From the NCBI GenBank assembly GCA_036005845.1, contig DASYQD010000006.1, positions 1-42,141 of the forward strand: a stretch of 42,141 nucleotides of DNA, written 5' to 3'. Position 1 is the first letter of the stretch, and each line of letters begins with the position of its first letter. Source of the stretch: DASYQD01 sp036005845 (GTDB lineage: Bacteria > Acidobacteriota > Thermoanaerobaculia > Multivoradales > JAIOJS01). Positions 1 through 8,132 of this stretch are shown in pieces. Below the pieces are notes generated by a model. It saw only the letters and a list, made by a program, of their open reading frames with translations, was not told where the DNA came from and did not search any database. The translations under genes and the position numbers were made by a program.

Positions 1-30
1 CGAAGAGAAGAAGCGGTAAAGGTTCTTTCC

Positions 31-120
31 GGAGAGGTGCCAGAGCGGTCGAACGGGGCGGTCTCGAAAACCGTTGACCATGCAAGTGGTCCGTGGGTTC
101 GAATCCCACCCTCTCCGCCA
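31..120 (+). tRNA. tRNA-Ser (anticodon CGA)
   Basis: A 90-nt class II tRNA with a long variable arm. The 7-bp acceptor stem GGAGAGG (31-37) pairs with CCTCTCC (110-116), followed by discriminator G and an encoded CCA (118-120). The anticodon loop CTCGAAA gives anticodon CGA, which reads UCG. The T arm GTGGGTTCGAATCCCAC is intact. It lies just upstream of rpmH. Confidence 0.96.
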
Positions 121-175
121 TATCCTTTATAGGCAGTGAAACGGGCTAAATGACTGAGCAGGAAGGACGTGCGAC

Positions 176-310
176 GTGAAGAGGACGTTTCAACCCAACA
201 ACCGGCGGCGCAAGCGCACGCACGGGTTCCTGGTGCGGATGCGGACGCGGCACGGGCAGGCCGTGCTGTCGCGGCGGCGGCGCAAGGGTCGGAAGCGGCT
301 GAGCGTCTGA
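176..310 (+). CDS. rpmH: 50S ribosomal protein L34
   Basis: Translation from GTG 176 gives a 44-residue, Arg/Lys-rich protein beginning MKRTFQPNNRRRKRTHGFL, the hallmark of bacterial L34, a structural protein of the large ribosomal subunit. The length is exactly typical. A GGAAGG Shine-Dalgarno sequence lies at 161-166. It is too short to be picked up by ordinary ORF thresholds and is hidden under a longer ORF in another frame. It is the first gene of the classic rpmH-rnpA-yidD-yidC-khpB string near bacterial replication origins. Confidence 0.97.
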   Translation: MKRTFQPNNRRRKRTHGFLVRMRTRHGQAVLSRRRRKGRKRLSV

Positions 311-324
311 GCGCGGCGGCGCCC

Positions 325-699
325 GTGCCGGCCGTCACGCCGCTTGCCGGCGAGCGGTTGCGTCGCGGCGAGCGGGTGCGCCGACGCGGCGACTATCTGC
401 GCGCCTACCGCCGCGGCCGGCGGCGGTCGGGCGCGTTGGTGATGCTGCACTTCGTGCCCAACCAGGACGGCGCCGCGCGGCTGGGGGTGACGGTGAGCCG
501 CAAGGTAGGCAACTCGGTGGTCCGCCATCGCCTCAAGCGCCGCATCGTCGAGGTGTTTCGCCGCGCGCCGGGGCGCGCTGAGCTGCCGGCGTGGGACTTC
601 GTCGTGCACGTCAAACCGGAGGCGGCGGCAGCCGACTTTGCCGCACTGCGGCATGAGATCGATCGGCTGCTCCGCGGCGCGGCCGAGGGGCGGCGGTGA
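325..699 (+). CDS. rnpA: Ribonuclease P protein component
   Basis: Protein subunit of RNase P, which together with the catalytic RNA removes tRNA (and tmRNA) 5' leaders. From GTG 325 it has 124 residues, the usual size. The core RLGVTVSRKVGNSVVRHRLKRR is the RNR signature (here interrupted for description: ..SRKVGNSVVRHRLKR..). The frame stays open upstream into rpmH. I chose GTG 325 because it gives the family length and lies just after the rpmH stop. The reading ends in a 4-bp overlap with yidD, suggesting translational coupling. The RNase P RNA gene was not found in this window. Confidence 0.9.
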   Translation: MPAVTPLAGERLRRGERVRRRGDYLRAYRRGRRRSGALVMLHFVPNQDGAARLGVTVSRKVGNSVVRHRLKRRIVEVFRRAPGRAELPAWDFVVHVKPEAAAADFAALRHEIDRLLRGAAEGRR

Positions 700-902
700 G
701 ATCGGCGGTGCTCTGGCTGCTGGCCGGGTACAAGCGGTGGATCTCGCCGCTGCTGCCCCCCTCGTGCCGCTTCGTGCCCACCTGCTCGGAGTACGCGCGC
801 CTCGCGGTGATCAAGCATGGCGTCGGTCTCGGCCTGCTCTACGCCGGCGGCCGCCTGCTACGCTGCCAGCCCTTTCACCCCGGCGGCATCGACCTGCCGT
901 GA
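696..902 (+). CDS. yidD: Membrane protein insertion efficiency factor YidD (first copy)
   Basis: A 68-residue protein starting at GTG 696 inside the rnpA stop (GTGA overlap). It has the YidD signature: an N-terminal amphipathic segment with YKRWISPLLPPSCRF, then PTCSEYA, and a closing LLRCQPFHPGGIDLP. YidD is a small membrane-associated factor that assists YidC-dependent insertion. Its place between rnpA and yidC is the canonical arrangement. A second, longer YidD is encoded at 22712-23101. Confidence 0.95.
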   Translation: MRSAVLWLLAGYKRWISPLLPPSCRFVPTCSEYARLAVIKHGVGLGLLYAGGRLLRCQPFHPGGIDLP

Positions 903-995
903 CCGCCAGGACCCGCCTCGGGATCCGGGGTTCCCATCGCGAGTGAGATGCGGGCCGGAATCGCCAGCGCGATCCGGCCGTAGGAGCGAGACGAC

Positions 996-2780
996 GTGGA
1001 CAACCGCCGGCTGCTGCTGTTCTTCCTGATCTCCCTCGTCATCCTGGTGGGGTGGCAGTGGCTTATGCCGGCGCCGGCGCGCCAGTCGCACGCGCCAGCC
1101 GCGCCGACGCCCGCGGTTGCCGGCGCTGCCAGCCCGGCGCCCGCGGCCACGGCATCCGCGACGCCCACGACCCCCAGCGCCGGCGGTGCGCCGGCCGCAG
1201 CGCCCGCGCCCGCCGCCGCGCCGATCGCCGCCTCTCGCGAGGAGCAGCTCTTCCTCGACACCGACGAGTTCCACGCCGTCTTCACCAACCGCGGCGCCCA
1301 GCTCCTCTCCTTCCAGGTCAAGGAGCACCGCGACGACAAGGAGCAGCCGCTCGAGCTCGTGCGCGCGCGCCAGACCGGCCCCTGGCCCCTGGGGCTCGTC
1401 GACGCCGACCTGCGGCCGCTGCCGCTCGACGAGGCCCTCTTCGCCGCCCGCCGAGAGCGTGACGCGGAAGGTCACGAGTCGCTACGCTTCGATTACCGCG
1501 GCCCGGCGGGCAGCGCCCGCAAAGTGGTGCGCGTGCTCGGTCCGGGTCTGCTCGGGCTCGAGGTGGAAGCCGCGGCGCCGAACTGGGGACTGGTCCTCGG
1601 TCCCGGCGTGCGGAACCCGACGGCCAAGGAGCTCGCCTCGAAGCGCCATCCGCGGCAGGTCGTCTACCGCGCCGAGGGCAAGGTCCAGACGATCCAGGGA
1701 GCCGGCGCCGAGAAGCGGACGAGCCTCCCGGTGGGCGGCCTGACTTGGGCGGGTGTCGAGGACAACTACTTCCTCTCCGTGCTGGTGCCCGACTCGCCGC
1801 TGGCGGCCGCGGTAGCGCAGCCGGTGGTGGTGCAGCTGGGGCAGCCCGGCCGCCCCTACCGCCTGTCGCCCTTCGACGACCACGAGGCGCTGGCGCCGAG
1901 CGATGCCGAGCTGCCGCGCGACCTGCGCGTCGTCCTGCGCCCCCGCGGTCCGGTGCTCGCCGGCACCCTCTACATGGGCGCCAAGCAGTACGAGCGGCTG
2001 GCGCGGCTGCCGTGGGGCCTCGAGGAGAGCCTGCAGTGGGGGATCTGGGGCTTCCTGGCGCGGCCGCTGCTCTGGGCGCTGCTATGGATCCATGACCACG
2101 TGGTGGCCAACTACGGTTGGGCCATCATGCTGCTGACGCTGGGGTTACGCATCCTGCTCTTCCCGCTCACCTGGTCCAGCCAGCGCTCGATGCAGAAGAT
2201 GCAGGAGCTGCAGCCGCGCCTGCAGGCCATCCGGCAGAAATACCGCGGCAAGCTGCGGGACGGCAAGGGCCGCATGGACCTCGAGGCGCAGCGGAAGATG
2301 AACGAAGAGATGCAGGAGCTCTTCCGTAGCGAGGGCGCCAACCCCTATGGCGGCTGCCTGCCGATCGTGGTTCAGATCCCCGTCTTCTTCTCGCTCTTCA
2401 CCATGCTGCGCAGCGCCGTCGAGCTGCGCCACGCGCCGTGGGCGATGTGGATCCACGACCTCTCCGAGCCCGACCCGTTCTACGTGCTGCCGATCGTCAT
2501 GGGCGCCTCGCAGGTCTACCAGCAGCGGCTGACGCCAATGAGCGGCGACCCCATGCAGCGCCGCCTGATGCAGCTCTTCCCCTGGATCTTCACCATCTTC
2601 TCGCTCGGCTTCCCCGCCGGTCTCGTGCTCTACTGGACGGTGAACAACGCGGTGACGATCGCCCAGACGATGGTGCTCATGAAACGGAAGAGGGCGGAGA
2701 AAGCGGCCGAGAAGGCCGCCGAGAAGGCGGAGCGCCGAGCGAGGAAGAAGCGCGGCGCCGCGGGGGGGGACGAATCGTGA
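996..2780 (+). CDS. yidC: Membrane protein insertase YidC
   Basis: A 594-residue inner-membrane insertase and chaperone that integrates proteins into the membrane alone or with SecYEG. TM1 covers about residues 5-23. A low-complexity Ala/Pro linker follows (about 25-75), then a large periplasmic P1 domain (about 80-330), which is characteristic of diderm bacteria. The five-TM core begins near residue 350 and carries the groove arginine in LGLRILLFPLTW (about residue 385), the cytoplasmic helical hairpin (KMQELQPRLQ) and GGCLPIVVQIPVFFSLF. The C-terminus is a Lys/Ala/Glu coiled tail that may contact ribosomes. Start GTG 996 has GGAG at 983-986. The stop overlaps the khpB start by 4 bp. Confidence 0.97.
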   Translation: MDNRRLLLFFLISLVILVGWQWLMPAPARQSHAPAAPTPAVAGAASPAPAATASATPTTPSAGGAPAAAPAPAAAPIAASREEQLFLDTDEFHAVFTNRGAQLLSFQVKEHRDDKEQPLELVRARQTGPWPLGLVDADLRPLPLDEALFAARRERDAEGHESLRFDYRGPAGSARKVVRVLGPGLLGLEVEAAAPNWGLVLGPGVRNPTAKELASKRHPRQVVYRAEGKVQTIQGAGAEKRTSLPVGGLTWAGVEDNYFLSVLVPDSPLAAAVAQPVVVQLGQPGRPYRLSPFDDHEALAPSDAELPRDLRVVLRPRGPVLAGTLYMGAKQYERLARLPWGLEESLQWGIWGFLARPLLWALLWIHDHVVANYGWAIMLLTLGLRILLFPLTWSSQRSMQKMQELQPRLQAIRQKYRGKLRDGKGRMDLEAQRKMNEEMQELFRSEGANPYGGCLPIVVQIPVFFSLFTMLRSAVELRHAPWAMWIHDLSEPDPFYVLPIVMGASQVYQQRLTPMSGDPMQRRLMQLFPWIFTIFSLGFPAGLVLYWTVNNAVTIAQTMVLMKRKRAEKAAEKAAEKAERRARKKRGAAGGDES

Positions 2781-3658
2781 GCGGTCCGGCGCGCAAGTTT
2801 TTTTCCGCCGACACCGAGACGCTGGCGGTGATGGAGGCCGCGGCACACTTCGGGCTGGCGCCGGCGGAGCTGGCCTATCGGCCGGTGGAGAAGAAGCACG
2901 GGTTTCTGCGTCGGCCGAAGACGGTGATCGAGGTCGACCCGTCGAGCCCGCGCCGCGCCGCCGGCGCTTCGACGACTGCGGCTTCGATGACTGCGGCACC
3001 GACCACCGGACCGCGTTCCGTCCCCGTGTCGCCCGCCCTGAGGCACACAGGCGCCGCTCTCCTCTCGACGCCGCCGCCGGATCGTGAGCGCCAGCCGTCT
3101 GAGGTTGCCGCGCGACAGCGGCCACTGGGCTCCGCCGGCGCGGGGGAGCGCCTCGTTGAGCTGGAGCCTTTCCCGGGCCCGCTGGTCGGCCTCGAAGGCG
3201 CCGTGACGGCGGCCGGGGCGGTGGCCGCCTTGGCGGGCTTGCGGGTCAGCGCCTCCGGCCGCCTGGTCTCCTCACCTGAGGGCGAGGACGAGTGGCAGGT
3301 CGAGCTCGCGGGCGGCGGGCGTCAGACGCTCCTCGCTCGCCAGGGCGAGCTGCTGCATGTCTGCGAGCACCTGGCGCGGCGCATGGTGCGCGAGCTGCCG
3401 CCCGGCGGATTGGTACTCGACAGCGGTGGTTTCCGCGACGAGCGCACCCGCACGCTGCGACGCCGAGCGGCGGCGGCCGCCGAGGAGGTGCGCCGCAGCG
3501 GCGAAGCGGTCGTGTTCGAGCCCCTGCCGGCCGCGGAGCGCCGCATCCTTCACCTGGCGGTGGAGGGAGAGCCCGGGGTTGCCTCGCAGAGCCAGGGTGA
3601 AGGCGAACGTCGCAGCGTCCGCATCATCCCGCGCAGCGAGGATTCCCCGCAGCCCTGA
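2777..3658 (+). CDS. khpB: RNA-binding protein KhpB (Jag/EloR): Jag-N, KH and R3H domains
   Basis: A 293-residue protein beginning at GTG 2777 within the yidC stop. The N-terminal Jag domain (about residues 5-60) includes EKKHGFLRRPKTVIEV. A variable, low-complexity linker covers about 60-120. A KH-like domain follows (about 150-225), and an R3H domain near 250-285 ends in ERRILHLAVEGEPGV and an EGEGERRSVRI tail. Family members bind RNA with KhpA and influence cell elongation and division. The linker has a run of Thr/Ala/Pro-rich sequence unlike the rest. Position after yidC is the usual one. Confidence 0.92.
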   Translation: MSGPARKFFSADTETLAVMEAAAHFGLAPAELAYRPVEKKHGFLRRPKTVIEVDPSSPRRAAGASTTAASMTAAPTTGPRSVPVSPALRHTGAALLSTPPPDRERQPSEVAARQRPLGSAGAGERLVELEPFPGPLVGLEGAVTAAGAVAALAGLRVSASGRLVSSPEGEDEWQVELAGGGRQTLLARQGELLHVCEHLARRMVRELPPGGLVLDSGGFRDERTRTLRRRAAAAAEEVRRSGEAVVFEPLPAAERRILHLAVEGEPGVASQSQGEGERRSVRIIPRSEDSPQP

Positions 3659-3666
3659 CGCATCGA

Positions 3667-3682
3667 CGTTCCACGTGGAACG
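3667..3682. promoter_or_regulatory. parS centromere-like site (ParB binding)
   Basis: A perfect 16-bp palindrome, CGTTCCACGTGGAACG. Its inner GTTCCACGTGGAAC matches the bacterial parS consensus (TGTTNCACGTGNAACA), with only the outermost bases differing. It lies just before rsmG, 0.65 kb from parA and about 1.4 kb from parB. It overlaps the first base of a possible GTG start for rsmG (3682). ParB nucleates here and spreads. No other copy was seen in the window. Confidence 0.93.
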
Positions 3683-3684
3683 TG

Positions 3685-4320
3685 ATGGCCGCCGTTCTCC
3701 CCGCCCTCTCCTCTGCCGAATTCGCCGCCGCCGTCCGGAAGCGATCGCCTGAGCCCTTGGCCGACGACGTGGTGGAACGGCTCGCCGCGCATTATGAAGA
3801 GCTGCGGCGCTGGAGCGGCCGTCTCTCGCTGATCGGGCCCGGCACCGCAGACGAGGTGGTCGAACGTCACTTCGGCGAGTCGCTGGCCGCTCTCCCCTAC
3901 CTCGCGGAGCCGGAAGGACGTCTCGTCGACCTCGGCTCCGGTGCCGGCTTCCCCGGTCTCGTCCTCGCTGCAGCCCGCCCCGCGTGGCAGGTGACCCTGG
4001 TGGAGGCGCAAGAGCGCAAATGGGCCTTCCTACAGGCGGCGGGCCGCCATGCCGGGCTTTCCTGCCGGTACCTGAATGCTAGAGTCGCCGCCCTCCTGCC
4101 GCCGGGCTTCCCCGACGCGTACGAGGTCGTCACCATGCGTGCGCTCCGGCTCCCCTCCGCCGCCTTGGCGGCGCTTCGCGACCGCCTCAGCCCGCGCGGC
4201 CGCCTGCTGCTCTGGGCCGGGGCGGAGAGCCCTACGCTGCCGGCGGGTCTCGCCATCACGGCGGAGACACCGCTGGCCGGGTCGCTCAGCCGCCGCCTCC
4301 TCAGGGTGGAACGGACGTGA
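3685..4320 (+). CDS. rsmG: 16S rRNA (guanine527-N7)-methyltransferase RsmG (GidB)
   Basis: SAM-dependent enzyme that makes m7G527 in 16S rRNA. From ATG 3685 it has 211 residues. Motif I is VDLGSGAGFPGLVLA, followed by the family's VTLVEAQERKWAFLQ segment. N-terminal LRRWSGRLSLIGP is typical of RsmG. An alternative GTG one codon upstream (3682) overlaps parS. I chose ATG. It ends in a GTGA overlap with parA, in the usual rsmG-parA-parB order. Confidence 0.95.
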   Translation: MAAVLPALSSAEFAAAVRKRSPEPLADDVVERLAAHYEELRRWSGRLSLIGPGTADEVVERHFGESLAALPYLAEPEGRLVDLGSGAGFPGLVLAAARPAWQVTLVEAQERKWAFLQAAGRHAGLSCRYLNARVAALLPPGFPDAYEVVTMRALRLPSAALAALRDRLSPRGRLLLWAGAESPTLPAGLAITAETPLAGSLSRRLLRVERT

Positions 4321-5075
4321 CCGCCATCCTCGCAGTGGCCAACCAGAAGGGCGGTGTCGGCAAGACGACGACCGCGATCAACCTCGGCGCGGCGCTCGCC
4401 GCACACGAGCGGCCGGTGCTGCTCGTCGACTGCGACCCGCAGGGCAACGCCACCCGCGGCCTCGGCGTGGCGGCCACCCACCCCACCCTCTATCAGGTCC
4501 TCACCGGGCAGGCTACGGCGGCCGCGGCCATTCGTCCGAGCGGCTTTCCCCACCTGGACCTCATCCCCGCCGACCGCGACCTGGTCGGCGTCGAGGTGGA
4601 GTTCACCGGCCTCGACGGCTGGGAGCGCCGGCTCGACGCGGCGCTGGAGCCGGTCGTGACGCCCTACGCCACCGTCCTCCTCGACTGTCCGCCTTCGCTC
4701 GGCCACCTCACCGTCGCCGCCCTCACCGCCGCCTCGGCGGTGCTGGTTCCCCTGCAGTGCGAGTACTTTGCCCTCGAAGGGATCAGCGAGCTGATGTCGA
4801 CCGTGCAGCGGGTCCGCGGCGGCCTCAACCCGCGCCTCTACATCGCGGGCATCGTGCTCACCATGTACGACGACCGCACCAACCTCTGCCAGGACGTAGC
4901 GGCCGAGGCGCGGCGTCACTTCGGCGACAAGCTGTTCCGCACCGTCATCCCGCGCAACGTGCGGCTCGCCGAGGCGCCGAGCCACGGCCTGCCTGTGCTC
5001 GCCTACGACATCAAATGCCGGGGTGCCGAGGCCTACCTGGAGCTCGCCCGCGAGGTGCTCGAGGTGGCGGCGTGA
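4317..5075 (+). CDS. parA: Chromosome partitioning ATPase ParA (Soj)
   Basis: A 252-residue P-loop ATPase of the MinD/ParA family that drives segregation of ParB-parS complexes. The deviant Walker A KGGVGKTT occupies residues 11-18, with both signature lysines (K11, K16). Walker A' VLLDCPPSLG and the Walker B-like LLVDCDPQGN follow the expected order. The GTG start at 4317 overlaps the rsmG stop, and its own stop overlaps parB by 4 bp, so the three genes are probably translationally coupled. Confidence 0.97.
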   Translation: MTAILAVANQKGGVGKTTTAINLGAALAAHERPVLLVDCDPQGNATRGLGVAATHPTLYQVLTGQATAAAAIRPSGFPHLDLIPADRDLVGVEVEFTGLDGWERRLDAALEPVVTPYATVLLDCPPSLGHLTVAALTAASAVLVPLQCEYFALEGISELMSTVQRVRGGLNPRLYIAGIVLTMYDDRTNLCQDVAAEARRHFGDKLFRTVIPRNVRLAEAPSHGLPVLAYDIKCRGAEAYLELAREVLEVAA

Positions 5076-5941
5076 CGGCGGCGAAGCGGCACGGCCTGGG
5101 CCGCGGGCTCGACGCGCTGTTGCGGCCCGCCGACCAGGACGTGCGCACGCTCCCCGTCGCGCAGCTCCACCCCAACCGCTTCCAGCCGCGCCGAGACTTC
5201 GAGCCCGAAGCGCTCGCCGAGCTGGCGGCCTCGATCCGCGCCCAGGGGCTCGTGCAGCCGATCGTCGTCACCGCGGACCGCGAGGGCGGCTACGCCATCG
5301 TCGCCGGCGAGCGCCGCTGGCGAGCCGCGCAGGAAGCCGGGCTCGAGGTGGTGCCGGTGGTCGTGCGCGAGGTACGCGACGACCGCCATCTGCTCGAGCT
5401 CGCACTGGTCGAGAACCTACAGCGCAGCGACCTCAACCCGATCGAGGAGGCGCTCGCCTTCCAGTCGTTGCAGGACGAATTCGGACTCTCCCACGACGAC
5501 ATCGCCAGTCGCGTCGGCAAAGGTCGGCCAACCATATCTAACTCGTTGAGACTGCTGAACTTACCAAAGAAAGTTCAGACGCTGATGCGCGGTGGTCAGC
5601 TCTCCGCCGGTCAAGCTCGCCCGCTGCTCGGGCTCGGCAGGGCCGCGGAGCAGGTGGCGCTCGCCGAGCGCGCGGTCGCCGACGGACTCTCGGCGCGGGC
5701 GGTGGAAGCGCTGGTCGCCAGGGCGCGAACGAAGACCGAGCCGAAGTCCGCGCGCAAGGCGGCGGCCGGGGACGTCCACACTGCCGCCGCCGCCGAGCGG
5801 CTCACCCGCCGGCTGCAGACCAAAGTGCAGATACGCCGGCGGCGCGACGGCGGCGGTCTGGTGCAGATCCACTTCTTTTCCGAAGAAGACCTGATGCGGC
5901 TCTACGATCGCCTGATCGCCGGGGAGGAGGAGGCGTCATGA
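5072..5941 (+). CDS. parB: Chromosome partitioning protein ParB (Spo0J)
   Basis: A 289-residue DNA-binding CTPase. After a basic HGLGRGLDALL start it has the N-terminal CTP-binding ParB/Srx domain with NRFQPRRDF and GERRWRAAQEAG (residues about 70-90), then ENLQRSDLNPIEEA, a helix-turn-helix region (HDDIASRVGKGRPTISNSLR) and a C-terminal dimerisation domain ending in FFSEEDLMRLYDRLI. These features are those of chromosomal ParB that loads at parS and slides as a clamp. The start GTG 5072 was chosen from the 4-bp overlap with parA. The stop overlaps the bactofilin ATG. Confidence 0.97.
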   Translation: MTAAKRHGLGRGLDALLRPADQDVRTLPVAQLHPNRFQPRRDFEPEALAELAASIRAQGLVQPIVVTADREGGYAIVAGERRWRAAQEAGLEVVPVVVREVRDDRHLLELALVENLQRSDLNPIEEALAFQSLQDEFGLSHDDIASRVGKGRPTISNSLRLLNLPKKVQTLMRGGQLSAGQARPLLGLGRAAEQVALAERAVADGLSARAVEALVARARTKTEPKSARKAAAGDVHTAAAAERLTRRLQTKVQIRRRRDGGGLVQIHFFSEEDLMRLYDRLIAGEEEAS

Positions 5942-6375
5942 AGGGCAAGAACGGCGGCGGCAAGAGTCAGCTCAACGGCTTCCTCGACGCCGGCAGCCAC
6001 CTGCGCGGCGAGCTGCACTTCGACGACACCTTCCGCATCGACGGCCGGCTCACCGGCAAGGTCGACTCCAACGGCGACCTCTACGTCGGCCAAGGCGGCG
6101 AGGTGCACGGCGAGGTGCGGGTCGGCCGGCTCTTCGTCACCGGCAAGGTCGACGCCCTCATCCAGGCGCAGCGCGTCGAGGTGGCGGCGGGCGGCCAGCT
6201 GCGCGGCGAGGTGAGCACGCCTTGCCTGGTGATCGACGAGGGCGCCATCTTCGAGGGACAGGCGCGGATGGTCGAGCGCGAGCGGCCGCTCGCCGCCGCG
6301 AGCGCCGCCAGCGCGCCCGCCTCAGCGGGTGAGGGTCTCGTACGACGGCACGAAGCTCAAGGGGTGACCGGCTAG
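5938..6375 (+). CDS. Bactofilin family polymer-forming cytoskeletal protein
   Basis: A 145-residue protein with the bactofilin (DUF583) beta-helix: short repeats such as FRIDGRLTGKV, LYVGQGGEVHGEV and VEVAAGGQLRGEV between residues 15 and 110, flanked by short disordered ends. Bactofilins polymerise without nucleotide and scaffold cell-wall or polarity factors. In myxobacteria, bactofilins are linked to ParABS, which fits its 4-bp overlap with parB here. The 3' end overlaps the convergent phosphodiesterase-family gene by 54 bp. Confidence 0.93.
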   Translation: MKGKNGGGKSQLNGFLDAGSHLRGELHFDDTFRIDGRLTGKVDSNGDLYVGQGGEVHGEVRVGRLFVTGKVDALIQAQRVEVAAGGQLRGEVSTPCLVIDEGAIFEGQARMVERERPLAAASAASAPASAGEGLVRRHEAQGVTG

Positions 6376-7986
6376 GAACGCCGGCTCGAAGGCGCCGGTG
6401 AGCGCGCGGCCGTCCATGTCGCGTCCGACCGGCAGCCCCAGCGCGTAGAGCAGCGTCGGCGCCACGTCGGCGATTCCCGCCTCGCCGACGAAGCTGCCGG
6501 CGCGCACGCCCTCGCCGCGCAGCAGCAGCACGCCGTCGGCGTGGCCAGTCAGCACCCCCTCGACCGGCTGCCGTCCGAGGCTCGAGACGCGGCGCCAGCT
6601 GCTCGGCGCCGCCGCGCCGTAGGGGGAGACGACGGCGAGCAGCCGTGGGCCGCTCCCGCGCGTCCACAAGGTCGCCAGATAGTCGTCGAGGTGCCGGTAG
6701 TAGGCCTCGACACGCCGGGCCGCGCTGGCGGCGCGGTCGGACTGCACGCCTTCGAGGTCGTGCGCCACATAGCCGCCGAACCACCGTCGCGCCGCCTGGC
6801 GCAGCCCGGGCAAGCGCAGGAAGAGCGCAGGAGAGGACGGCTGCCCGTCGAGCAGCCGGTCGGCGAGCCGCTCGCGCCAGAGGTCCTGGCCGAGGCCGGT
6901 GACGACGCCGGCCGGCGGCGGGTCGCCGAAGGCGTGGAGGAGCCCCGGATCGATCTCGCCGGACGCGACCTGCAGCGCGGTGGCCGTGGCTTCGAGCTCG
7001 GCGGAGCTCACCTGCCCCGGCCGGCCGGCGAAGAAGCCCTCCGACACCGCGAAGGCGACACCCGGCGGCGGCGGGGTCGCCTCCGGCCAGCCAACGACGG
7101 TCGGCGACACACCGAGCCGCGCCAGGACCTCCCACGCCGCAAGCGCCCGCCGCTGCGAGCGGTCGACGGGACGCTCCGCCGCGCCGAAGGTGCCCCAGTG
7201 CGAGAAGCCGATGCCGGCGGGCAGCAGCTGCAGCTCCGCGCCGCGGAAGAGGAACGGCGCCGGCGCCAGCTGGTTGGCGAGCACGCCGTGACGGTACGGG
7301 TACTTGCCGGTGGCGAGCGTCATCCACAGCGGCTGCGCGCGCGTCGGCGTGAACGAGCGCAGCCGTGCGTAGCTCCCCTCGCGCAGCGTGGCGGCGAGAA
7401 ACGGCAGCCGGCCCTGTTCGGCGAGCGGCAGCAGCGCGTCGAGCGTGGCGCCGTCGATGCCGACGACGAAGAGGGCGACCTGCCGCTGGCCTTCGACGAC
7501 GGCGCCGAGCGGCGTCGGCTCCGGGCGCGGCTGGAACGACTCGCGGCGCTCGACGAGAGCGTAGAGAGAGAGCAGGACGACGACCGCGATCGACCAGCGG
7601 CTCGCCGTGCCGTACGCCCGCCGCGTCCAGCCGTGCGCGAGCGCCACGTAGAGCACGATCAGACCCGCGAGCGCCAGCCACGCTGCCGCCTTGAGCAGCC
7701 GCACGTTGATGCCGGCCGGCAGGTAGTAGGCGTAGTACGACGCCTGCGCGCCGTCGACCACGGCGAAGAGGAGCAGCACCGCGGCCAACGACCATGGGAG
7801 GAAGCGCGGCGCGCGCCGCCGCGCCTTCGACAGCCACGGCAGGTGCGCGAGCAGGCTGACGCCGCCGAGCAGCGCCGCGTAGGCGAGCACGGCGCGCAGC
7901 AGCGGAGGGAAGCGAAAGGGCAGCGCCGGATTGAGGAAGAAGAGCAGGCCCGCGACATGCGCGCCGGCGAGCGCGCCGGGGAGCAC
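6322..7986 (-). CDS. Membrane-anchored alkaline phosphatase-superfamily protein (type I phosphodiesterase-like)
   Basis: A 554-residue protein. About five hydrophobic segments occupy residues 1-145, and an extracytoplasmic catalytic domain follows. The domain opens with VVGIDGATLDAL (metal-binding Asp). Next comes a nucleophile region with SFTPTRAQPLWMTLATGKYPYRHGV, described here by its Thr/Trp/TGKYP positions around residues 215-240, and later a VLTGHADGVLLLRGEGV segment and GIADVAPTLLYALGLPVG, as in the AP superfamily. The substrate cannot be told; phosphonate, phospholipid or nucleotide esters are all possible. The GTG start at 7986 is the ORF limit and the frame may extend slightly upstream. 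It is divergent from pyrF. Confidence 0.8.
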   Translation of the reverse strand: MLPGALAGAHVAGLLFFLNPALPFRFPPLLRAVLAYAALLGGVSLLAHLPWLSKARRRAPRFLPWSLAAVLLLFAVVDGAQASYYAYYLPAGINVRLLKAAAWLALAGLIVLYVALAHGWTRRAYGTASRWSIAVVVLLSLYALVERRESFQPRPEPTPLGAVVEGQRQVALFVVGIDGATLDALLPLAEQGRLPFLAATLREGSYARLRSFTPTRAQPLWMTLATGKYPYRHGVLANQLAPAPFLFRGAELQLLPAGIGFSHWGTFGAAERPVDRSQRRALAAWEVLARLGVSPTVVGWPEATPPPPGVAFAVSEGFFAGRPGQVSSAELEATATALQVASGEIDPGLLHAFGDPPPAGVVTGLGQDLWRERLADRLLDGQPSSPALFLRLPGLRQAARRWFGGYVAHDLEGVQSDRAASAARRVEAYYRHLDDYLATLWTRGSGPRLLAVVSPYGAAAPSSWRRVSSLGRQPVEGVLTGHADGVLLLRGEGVRAGSFVGEAGIADVAPTLLYALGLPVGRDMDGRALTGAFEPAFLAGHPLSFVPSYETLTR

Positions 7987-8132
7987 GGCGGCGCCGACGC
8001 CCCACCAGGCGGACGCCCGGCGCTCGTCAGTTGCGGCCCTGCTCTCGAGAGTGACTTCCTCCGCGATGACGCGCTAGACTCCTGCGGCCGCATTCTCCTA
8101 CAGCCCGGCGCGGCCCCTTCGGTGTCTCACCC

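Noticed and set aside
1..19. Possible 3' end of a preceding gene (codons ending in Lys-Lys-Arg and TAA at 17-19)
   Set aside because: Only six codons are visible, so the frame cannot be shown to be coding.
1..3660. Replication origin (DnaA-box cluster)
   Set aside because: Gene order suggests oriC is near, but no cluster of TTATCCACA-like boxes was found in the window.
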